Part shown: positions 59,448 to 64,000 of the stretch, in pieces
How the letters are laid out: each line of letters starts with the position of its first letter
Position numbering within the stretch: the stretch's first letter is position 1
DNA from: Phragmites australis
Taxonomy: Eukaryota; Streptophyta; Magnoliopsida; Poales; Poaceae
Direction: 5' to 3'
Assembly: GCF_958298935.1 (NCBI RefSeq)
Contig: NC_084924.1
Span: forward strand, 23,347,819-23,411,818
Length of the DNA: 64,000 nucleotides
The notes under the pieces: model-generated
The model's database searches: none
Seen by the model: the letters and a program-made list of their open reading frames with translations, nothing else
What the model was told of the DNA's origin: nothing
Translations under genes and position numbers: made by a program

Positions 59448-62392
59448 CGGTTGGTGAAGGCATGGGTTCCAAAGAATACTTGAAGTCCACAAGTCGACTT
59501 GGGGATTTGGAGACTTGGCTCATAAGATGAAGTGAAGGTTCAAGCAAAGAAGGGAAATGTATAAGATTGGGCATATTACTAAAGATCATAATCATCGTAT
59601 ACCCAAATTTCCATCCAAAGGTAAATAAGCAAAGGTACTAGATGCTAAATATCTAAATTGATGAATTTACTTTCCTTGTCTAGGATTGCATGCTCTCAAT
59701 TCAATTTATTACAATGCATAGTGTAGGTTTTTATATGGTAGGTTGCTTGTTTTTCTCTCTTTCTTATGAGCAACCTACATGGTTTATTAGTTGTAGGTTC
59801 CTTTCATGGCACTAGTTTTACAATTGGTATCTTTCATGTGCTATGATCCAATCTATAGGATAAATCTTCATTGTTATTAGTAACAAATGTATATCTCTCA
59901 TAAGTATTCAATACTTGTATGCACACATTCAGGGAGAGTATATCCTATGGGTTGAGATTTGTAGAATAACATGTATTTTAAGTAATATCTTTTGTAGTCT
60001 CATAGAGTGATCAACAAGTCCCTAGAGGTATGCAATGCTTAAAGACTTCAATTGGTATCATTATCAATTTATTTGTTCATTTAAGCTATCTCCATGCATA
60101 ATATGGCTTAAGCTTCCATCTTGACATATTCTCTAGTTGTGCATATGTTTCTCTCTTATCATACGCATACACACATATAGGAGGAATTTAAATCATATTA
60201 TTTGAGTTTCATTAATTATGATCCGTGTGCTTTCATTTCAATTGGTACCATATTCTTGAAATACTATCCCCACAAGTGGTATCCTTTCAATTGGTACCAT
60301 TTCATTGGATCATGATTTATGAAGCTATCTCTCATGTGCTCTAACACTCTTTCTAGAGTTCAACATGTGTTTGTAGCTATTTTTGAGATTGTTGACAAAG
60401 GGAGAGAAGTTTGATGACCAAAATAAGAGACATGCCTAGTGTAGAACAAGCAACATGCCAAGGTTGACAAAGAGTGACTCATCTACATTTGGTATAAAAA
60501 AATGCAATGGAGAAGCTCTTGCATGGGTTGATCAAGGGAGATAGTGGCAATAGAGAAAAGGGGAACCACAACAAAAGGGGAACTAATTGGTAAGAACATG
60601 CATCCAAGCAATGTGGTAAGACTTTATGCTCTCTACAATTCGTATCATTTATTATTAGTGCCACTTACTTTGGTTGTATTGTCATCAATCACAAAAAAGG
60701 GGAGATTGTAGCAAAAATGGCCTTATTAGGCTATGTTTGCGATTTTAGTGATTAATGATAACATAGTCATTGGGGCTAACATGGTTGTCAAAAATATATG
60801 TTAGTAGGTCTCATGGATGCAATACATCAAGAAGCCACCGTATCGGGACAAAATTTGGTTGAATTGGAGAAGTCCTAGGAAAAATGTACTTTCGGATGGT
60901 CCGGTGCTAGAAGAATTGTACGCACCAGAAGCAACTTTACCTCATCAGATGGTTCGGTGTCAAATGGGAAGAAGCAGTAGAGCATTATTGACAAAGGGGA
61001 GAATGCAGATGGCTTCACCTGATGGTCCGGTGATCACCGGAGAATCACGCACACCAGAGTATGAATCTGAGCACATAAGAATGAAGATCAACTCACTAGA
61101 AGTCCGGTGCCTGTGTTGAACACACCGGATGCTTCACACCAGAGTATTTCCTACATAACCATTTCCAAGAATTAAAGATCAAAGAATACCTTACCGGATG
61201 GTCCGGTGATCAATGCTGTGAGCACCAGAGGCTAACACCAGAGCATTTAACAGAGTGCATGAAAAATCCTGAGAAGATGAAGCTATACACAATAGAAGGT
61301 ACGGTGATCAGAAGATCAATATACGGACAGTTGAATAATGAAAAAGTTGGCTCGGTCAGGCTCAAGTATACACACCGGATAGTCCGGCGATGGAGATAAA
61401 GTATACACCGCACAATCCGGTGTTCAAAATTGGTTCTAAGTGGGTTCTAAAGGCTAGTTTCTGAGATTATACGCATAGGTTGGTCCGGTGCTTGCTATTA
61501 TTGTCACCGGATCATCTTGTGTTCACAGTAAAGTTGAGTCATTAGAGCAACGGGTAGTTAGCGAGTTTGAAGCTATAAATACTCACCCACTTGACCATTT
61601 GAAGGTGCTAGAGTCTAGAGAATCCCATATACGCTTGAGATGACATCCAAGCCACTAAAGTTCTTAAAGTATTCATCCAAGGCAATTAAGCACATCATTA
61701 GACTGATTAGTGCTTATAGGCCTAGAAAGAAGCGTTGTTAGGTGTTGCAACCTAGAGAGTGGATCAAGGAGTGATCCAATCATGTACCGAGAGGTACGCC
61801 GATGCCTTGGAGTCTTTGTGACTTGCTGGTAACTTGTTGACCCTCCGACTTGGTGTGGAGTGGCGACAAGAAGATTGTGCGGTGACACGGAGGCTCTTGT
61901 CTTTGTGACTAAAGCTCCAAAATGAAGACGACGCATAAGTGACAGGAAGAGAGGTTAGTAGTGAGACTTCACCTTGGTGGCTTGGTGGCTCATCGTGCTT
62001 GAGGCCTTATCTTGGTGACTTGGTTGCTCAAGAGCCATTATCGAAAGAGACATAGCGACAGAGAGCATATCCTTTATAGAGCTCCAATATGGACTAGGGG
62101 TGGCTTATGTGCCACCGATACCACGGGATAAAAATCCCTTGTGCCGAGTTTTTCTCTCTACCTTATTTATGTTTTCGCATTTACATACTTACAATTTACC
62201 TTGCTACAGTATGTTGTAATCCTCTTGAGTGCTAGAGTAAACACACTAGATAAATCTACAACACATTTAGACAGAATTTGAGATATGTTTATCTTGTAAA
62301 GTTTTTGGAGCCATATCCTTGTAAAGTTTTTAGAGCCATTAGTTTCTAAGTGTCCTAATTCACCCCCTCTTATGACGTCACCGATTCTCACA
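59448..62392 (+). mobile_element. Gag-only LTR element C, 5' half missing
   Basis: Only the 3' non-coding part (59448-60706) and a full LTR (60707-62392) remain. The first shared bases, GGGTTCCAAA...ACTTGAAGTCC, correspond to about 47655 of element B and 15287 of element A. The polypurine tract CAAAAAAGGGGAGAT (60692-60706) precedes the LTR. Gag, primer site and 5' LTR are absent. Confidence 0.82.
60707..62392 (+). repeat. 3' LTR of element C (1.69 kb), reference copy for the family
   Basis: Begins TGTAGCAAAAATGGCC and ends GACGTCACCGATTCTCACA. The first half carries many CACCGGA/TCCGGTG half-sites (about 60890-61510), often as near-palindromes such as ACCGGATGGTCCGGTG at 61194-61209. The second half includes a conserved block CACGGGATAAAAATCCCTTGTGCC also seen in elements A and B. 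Confidence 0.88.
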
Positions 62393-64000
62393 GTCAGTGA
62401 GAGAGAGTGTCACACCCATATCTCCCATCCCTTTATCTCTCTCTCTGTGTCTCTCTCTCATCCTTGTCGGTCCCATCTGTCAGCTCTTCCTCTCTCCCAC
62501 CGAATCCTCCCCTTCCTCTTCTCCCGCACGAGCTACCCGTTTCAAAAATGTCGAATCCACGCTCGAGTTAAGGAAGGAGGCCACGTTCTTTGGTAACTGA
62601 TGCCGGTGTTGATGACTGCCATCAAGAGGAGATCGCTCATGAAGGAAATCACGTGAGGTAAAGGGAAACCGAGCCCAATTTTTTCGCCACCACCGTCAAT
62701 CTCCGCTGTCGAGCCCAATTATCCCTCCTCCCTTTATAAAACTTCAATTCTGTCCCCAGTTGAGCTTCCTCACTCAGCACCGCACCTAAGCCCTCAGAAA
62801 AAATCGTCGAGTTCCTTTCACTAGAGCACTCCCGCGCCGTCGCCGGACTTCTTCCGCTCCCCGCCACCGTCGCCGAGTCACTCTGCGCCTCCCCGTCACT
62901 GTCCGAGTACGCGACGCCATTCTCCATCCGCATCTTGTCGTCTTCGACCATTCATCGTCGAGTTCCATCACTGCCACCGAGCTTCCTTCGCCGCCGAACC
63001 TCCTCCATTGAAGCCCGCCGTCGCCGACCCGCTCCGGTCTTCCCTGACGCCCGCAACCCCCTCAAACGAGTTCGTTGCCCTCGTCTGGTCGTGGTCTGCC
63101 ACTCGCCGTTGACTACCGACCACCGTAGCTTCATCTCCGTCCGTCTCCCGCCACTCTCCGCCACGCCCGCTCGTCGCAGTCGCCTTCTTGCGCTAGAGCC
63201 GAGGTAGGCCACTCCTCCACCGTCCGATCGCGTTCGTGCGGTTCGGATTAGAAGTAGCTTACCCCTTCGCCTCGAGTAGATCTCAGCCGTCCGTTCAGAA
63301 TCATGCAGCTCCGATTTATTGTAGTGCCTCGTCACCCCTGTTGCCTAGTCACCCTGCCACGTGTGCGGCCACATCATCGTTTTGTCCGACGTGGTTGTCC
63401 AGTCAACGAGCCGAGCTGAGTCAGCAGTCTAGTCAATGTTTTTTGCCGAGTGAGCAACCTAGTTAGCACTGACATCAGCGATTGCGCAATAATTTGATTT
63501 TCTCGTTAGAATATAATTCGTGATAATCCGAATATTCCAAAAATAGGTTTTCTTTAATAGAAAAATTCCAGAAAAATAGAAAATAGTTTAGATAAATATT
63601 TATGAATATTTTAACTCTATTTTTAATTCTGTAAATGATTATTTAATGATTTTCTAAAATAAAAATTAGTGAAAAATATTATAATTAATTTATAAATTGG
63701 AAGAATGATTTAGAAAAATATAGATTTATTATAATAATATTTGGAAATGATTTATTTATTAGAATAAATGCTTTGAATTTGTTTTTATGCATATAAAAAT
63801 TAGTTTATTTCTAAAAAATGCAAATAAATTCTATAAAATTGTTTTAATCATTTCTATGCTATAAAATAATTCTAAAAAATTATAAATTAATGTTTTAGGC
63901 CTTTTTAAAAATAAGTTTTAATTCCATAAAATAGTTTTTGTCATTTTTAATCGTATAAAATTTTGTCTGGCCGTAGTTTTCGCTTTGTTGCTCCGATTTG
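62393..64000. other. Unassigned: GC-rich then AT-rich, possibly part of another LTR
   Basis: 62400-62560 is CT-rich. 62740-63280 is GC-rich, with open frames on both strands (for example 62952-63335, minus) that contain only Arg/Ser-rich low-complexity sequence and no domain. 63480-63960 is very AT-rich with AATAATATT-like motifs. This GC-then-AT order resembles the 5' part of long grass gypsy LTRs, but no TG end, TATA box or partner copy is visible. Confidence 0.3.

Noticed and set aside
62649..63335. Minus-strand open frames as a host gene
   Set aside because: Arg/Ser-rich, no domain, equally open on the other strand, and next to LTR-like sequence.

Overview
The window is plant nuclear DNA, almost certainly from a grass. 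It holds two ordinary, intron-bearing nuclear genes with canonical GT-AG introns, surrounded by deeply nested and mostly decayed transposable elements: Ty3/gypsy, Ty1/copia, gag-only LTR elements, a Mutator-like element (MULE) and a Helitron. There are no bacterial-style operons, CRISPR arrays or rRNA/tRNA genes.

Layout. 1-1730: a Ty3/gypsy RT-RNase H-integrase fragment. 2286-4260 (-): an intact seven-exon gene for a DUF1230 chloroplast membrane protein (CGLD27 type). 4685-32256: a MULE, flanked by an 11-bp direct repeat, that inserted about 425 bp upstream of that gene. The MULE carries a decayed transposase, a plant mobile domain (PMD) gene and two GRF-type zinc-finger genes. Two elements later inserted into it: a gag-only LTR element with an inverted interior (12309-16600, 5-bp duplication CTAAG), and a 13.8-kb Helitron (18435-32251, minus strand, Rep/helicase at 24.5-28.9 kb) that landed inside the MULE's right terminal inverted repeat. 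The Helitron contains a roughly 4-kb solo-LTR-like block.

33966-35477 (+): an intact three-exon gene for a 77-residue zinc-binding protein of the At2g23090 type. Without the MULE, its start codon and that of CGLD27 would be head to head, about 2.1 kb apart.

37261-45256: a nearly complete but disabled Ty1/copia element with 1.4-kb LTRs. 45257-49438: a second gag-only element whose 5' LTR is cut by the copia element. 49439-51770: no recognisable gene. 51771-52312: tandem repeat of about 98 bp. 52340-58019: a decayed Ty3/gypsy element, broken at its right end and joined to a fragment of the same LTR-like block seen in the Helitron (58020-59447). That fragment is joined in turn to a third gag-only element (59448-62392). 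62393-64000: a GC-rich then very AT-rich stretch that looks like part of another LTR but has no gene I can support.

Only the two host genes look functional. All element-encoded genes carry stop codons or frameshifts. The main interest is the order of nested events, the unusual MULE cargo, and the rearranged gag-only element.
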